This document shows, one piece after another, positions 12,893 to 15,067 of a stretch of 15,067 bases of DNA (its first letter is position 1; each line of letters starts with the position of its first letter). Source of the DNA: an uncultured Oscillibacter sp. (GTDB lineage Bacteria > Bacillota > Clostridia > Oscillospirales > Oscillospiraceae); assembly GCA_937884915.1 (NCBI GenBank), contig CALAAN010000057.1:1-15067 (forward strand). Reading direction: 5' to 3'. A model generated the notes under the pieces. The model had not been told where the DNA came from and ran no database searches. It saw only the letters and a list, made by a program, of their open reading frames with translations. Both the position numbers and the translations under genes were made by a program.

Positions 12893-14044
12893 ATGAAGCG
12901 AAACTTTATTGCCAAGAGATTCCAGAGCGCGGGCACCGGCTTGACGCTCGACACCGCGGCGCTGGCCAAATACAAGGACATCGTTGACCTGAGCATCGGC
13001 GACACGGATTTTACGACCGACGAGGCCATCATCAACGCGGCCTTCCGCGACGCCAAGGCCGGCCACACTCACTACGGCGACCCCAAGGGCGACCCCGAGC
13101 TCATCTCCGCGGTCTGCAAGGCGTGGGAGGAGGACTTTGACCAGACCCTTCCGCGTGACCACGTGCTCGTGAGCGCGTCGAGCTGCCTCGGCATGTCGCT
13201 GGCGATGTTTGCCATCCTCGACCCCGGCGACGAGGTCATCGTCTTTTCCCCGTATTTCGCGCTGTATCGCGCACAGATCGAGCTGGCGGGCGGCGTGTGC
13301 GTCGATGTGCCGACCTACGCCGAGGAGGACTATGCCATCAGCGAAGAGCGCCTGCGCGCCGCCATCACGCCGCGCACGAAGGCCATCATTTTCAATAACC
13401 CCACGAACCCCACCGGCATGGGCTACGATCTGTCCACCATGGAGATGCTTGCCCGCGTGGCGAAGGAATATGATCTTCTCATCGCGGCGGATGAAATTTA
13501 CACGACCTATCTCTACGAGGGTGATTTCCGCCCCATCCGCACGCTGCCCGGCATGGCTGAGCGCACCATCACGCTCAACAGCTTTTCGAAAAACTTCCTG
13601 ATGACCGGCTGGCGCGTGGGCGTCATCATCGCCGAGCCTGAATTCCTCGACGTGATGAACCGCATCAACGGCTCGCTCGTCTACTCTGCGCCGTCTATTT
13701 CCCAGCGCGCGGGCATTCAGGCGCTCGAGATGCGCAAGGAGATCCGTGAGAAGTATGTCACGGCGTACCGCGACCGCATCTTTTACTCCGCCGACCGCAT
13801 CGAGAAGATCCCGTATCTGAGCCTTGTGCGCCCGAAGGGCACGTTCTACCTCTTCCCCGGCGTGGAGAAGACGGGCCTTGACGACAAGCAGTTCTGCAAG
13901 GAGTTACTCGAGCGCGCGCATGTGCTCGTCAGCGCGGGCAGCCCGTTCGGCAAGACCGGTGCAAACCACTTCCGCATCGCCTGCACCGTCGGCATCGACC
14001 AGCTCAAAGAGGCTTTCGACCGCATGGAGAAGCTGGAGTTCTGA
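12893..14044 (+). CDS. PLP-dependent class I/II aminotransferase
   Basis: 383 residues, standard for fold-type I aspartate aminotransferase relatives. Key points: HTHYGDPKGDPELISAV (58-74), where substrate/PLP-phosphate contacts lie; FSPYFALY (118-125) stacking region; NNPTNPTG (168-175); ADEIY (199-203) with D200 for the pyridine nitrogen; SFSKNFLMTGWRVG (230-243) with K233 as the Schiff-base lysine; and F360-R361 (NHFRIA), the arginine that holds the substrate carboxylate. It moves an amino group between an amino acid and a 2-oxo acid; the amino acid cannot be told from sequence. It has its own promoter and lies before a glycerate kinase gene, so a serine/hydroxypyruvate role is possible. 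No hydroxypyruvate reductase is seen in the window. Confidence 0.93.
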   Translation: MKRNFIAKRFQSAGTGLTLDTAALAKYKDIVDLSIGDTDFTTDEAIINAAFRDAKAGHTHYGDPKGDPELISAVCKAWEEDFDQTLPRDHVLVSASSCLGMSLAMFAILDPGDEVIVFSPYFALYRAQIELAGGVCVDVPTYAEEDYAISEERLRAAITPRTKAIIFNNPTNPTGMGYDLSTMEMLARVAKEYDLLIAADEIYTTYLYEGDFRPIRTLPGMAERTITLNSFSKNFLMTGWRVGVIIAEPEFLDVMNRINGSLVYSAPSISQRAGIQALEMRKEIREKYVTAYRDRIFYSADRIEKIPYLSLVRPKGTFYLFPGVEKTGLDDKQFCKELLERAHVLVSAGSPFGKTGANHFRIACTVGIDQLKEAFDRMEKLEF

Positions 14045-14054
14045 AAATTCTTCC

Positions 14055-14083
14055 TTGTGTCTCCAACGCGGGCATGGTAAAAT
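14055..14083 (+). promoter_or_regulatory. Candidate promoter of the glycerate kinase gene
   Basis: TTGTGT (14055-14060), 17 bases, TAAAAT (14078-14083), with TG one base before the -10. The predicted start is near 14090, only a few bases before a terminator-like hairpin. Confidence 0.55.
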
Positions 14084-14094
14084 CAAAGAATAAC

Positions 14095-14125
14095 GAAAAA
14101 GCTGCCGTTTTTCGGCAGCTTTTTT
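14095..14125 (+). terminator. Intrinsic terminator or attenuator before the glycerate kinase
   Basis: AAAAAGCTGCCG (14096-14107) pairs with CGGCAGCTTTTT (14113-14124) around five T, with a T-run at its end. It would terminate the aminotransferase transcript. The ribosome site AAAAGGAGG of the next gene begins at 14127, so the hairpin also lies in the leader of that gene. Confidence 0.88.
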
Positions 14126-14142
14126 CAAAAGGAGGACCATCT

Positions 14143-15067
14143 ATGCCGGAGAAGTCGAAACCTGTGGATAACCTGCGCGCGGACGCGGAAAAAATTATAG
14201 AGAGCGCCATCGCAGCGGTGCTGCCGGACGCGGCGGTCGAGCGCGCGCTGAAAGGGAAGACCTTTTTAGGAAGGGTGTACCTCGCCGCGGCAGGGAAGGC
14301 CGCGTGGCAGATGGCGCACGCCGCCCGCGCGTGTTTGCAGGATAATTTCTGCGGCGGCGTGGTCGTGACGAAGTACGGCCATGTGAAAGGCGAGATCGCG
14401 GATGTCGCGTGCTTCGAGGGCGGGCATCCCGTGCCGGATGAAAACTCCCTGCGCGGCACGGAGGCTGCGCTCGCACTGACGAAGAATTTAACCGCGAGCG
14501 ACACGGTCGTCTTCCTGCTCTCGGGCGGCGGCAGCGCGCTTTTTGAAAAGCCGCTGCTCCCGCTTGCGGAATTGCAGGACGTCACAAATCAGCTCCTCGC
14601 CGCGGGCGCGGACATCGTGGAGATCAACACGATCCGCAAGCGCCTCTCCGCCGTTAAAGGCGGGCGATTTGCCCACCACTGCGCGCCGGCGCAGGTCTTC
14701 GCTGTTGTGCTGAGCGATATTCTGGGCGACCCACTCGATATGATCGCCTCAGGCCCCGCGTACCCTGATAGTTCGAGCTGCGCGCAGGCGCTTGCCATCG
14801 CGAAAAAGTACGGCCTGCGCCTGTCGGAGCAGGCGTGGGCGCTTCTGGCGCAGGAGACGCCGAAGACGCTCGAAAACGTCGAGACCCAGATCACCGGCAG
14901 CGTGCGCGAGCTCTGCGCGGCGGCAGCCGCGGTGTGCGAAGCGCTCGGCTACGAGCCGCTCATCCTCACCGACCGCCTCTGCTGCGAGGCGCGCGCGGCG
15001 GGGAGCATGCTTGCCTCCATCGCGCGCACGCATGCGCATGACGGGAAAAACCTCGCGTTCCTCATGG
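14143..15067 (+). CDS. Glycerate 2-kinase (DUF4147/MOFRL family), 5' part
   Basis: Open from ATG 14143 to the window end (308 codons; family members are ~400-450 residues, so the C-terminal MOFRL domain is missing here). AAAAGGAGG at 14127-14134 fixes the start. N-terminal DUF4147 blocks: VYLAAAGKAAWQMA (45-58) with K52; VVVTKYGH (73-80); FEGGHPVPDENS (91-102); VFLLSGGGSAL (123-133), the phosphate/nucleotide loop; INTIRKRLSAVKGGRFA (161-177); and VLSDILGDPLDMIASGPAYP (189-208). The family makes 2-phosphoglycerate from D-glycerate and ATP, feeding lower glycolysis. Its codons are as GC-rich as those of its neighbours. The link to the aminotransferase upstream is by position only. Confidence 0.92.
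   Translation, partial: MPEKSKPVDNLRADAEKIIESAIAAVLPDAAVERALKGKTFLGRVYLAAAGKAAWQMAHAARACLQDNFCGGVVVTKYGHVKGEIADVACFEGGHPVPDENSLRGTEAALALTKNLTASDTVVFLLSGGGSALFEKPLLPLAELQDVTNQLLAAGADIVEINTIRKRLSAVKGGRFAHHCAPAQVFAVVLSDILGDPLDMIASGPAYPDSSSCAQALAIAKKYGLRLSEQAWALLAQETPKTLENVETQITGSVRELCAAAAAVCEALGYEPLILTDRLCCEARAAGSMLASIARTHAHDGKNLAFLM

Overview
The window looks like a chromosomal segment of a moderately GC-rich anaerobic Firmicute. Oscillospiraceae-type Clostridia (the Oscillibacter/Flavonifractor/Intestinimonas neighbourhood) are my best guess. This rests on AT-rich promoters next to GC-rich genes with C-ending codons, strong GGAGG ribosome sites, CCA-encoding tRNA genes behind a 5S rRNA end, and a SucD/Cat2-like enzyme set of the kind known from C. 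kluyveri. No taxonomic marker is complete here, so the placement is an inference.

Layout. (1) 1-612: the 3' end of an rRNA operon (5S tail), tRNA-Asn and a terminator, then tRNAs with anticodons CAT, CCA (Trp), GTC (Asp) and GGT (Thr) and a second terminator. (2) 613-1537: a decayed or frameshifted patch. A small minus-strand gene and a plus-strand DUF2798 gene lie divergently, and each is broken by a single-base slip in a homopolymer. (3) 1661-2062: a minus-strand PaaI-type hotdog thioesterase. (4) 2430-7516: a GntR/FadR-type regulator, three palindromes, then a TRAP transporter (dctP lipoprotein, dctQ, dctM) followed by an iron-type alcohol dehydrogenase. (5) 7772-9139: a CoA-acylating aldehyde dehydrogenase of the SucD/SauS type, then a strong terminator. 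(6) 9342-12671: a second unit with its own promoter, holding a Cat2/AbfT-like CoA-transferase, an AEC-family carrier and an Old Yellow Enzyme-type reductase, closed by a terminator. (7) 12893-14044: a class I/II aminotransferase with a clear promoter. (8) 14143 to the window end: the start of a glycerate 2-kinase (DUF4147/MOFRL family), preceded by promoter, terminator hairpin and ribosome site in immediate succession.

Reading the genes together: region 4-6 looks like an uptake and conversion module for a small organic or sulfonic acid. The TRAP system would import an anion. The alcohol dehydrogenase and acylating aldehyde dehydrogenase would interconvert hydroxy-acid, semialdehyde and acyl-CoA, and a CoA-transferase would exchange CoA between acids. 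4-Hydroxybutyrate/succinate semialdehyde and isethionate/sulfoacetaldehyde/sulfoacetate both fit; the sequence alone does not choose. The most unusual point is that the CoA-transferase has Gly (residue 243) where the family carries its catalytic Glu. The aminotransferase and glycerate kinase may be a separate serine/glycerate-type function.
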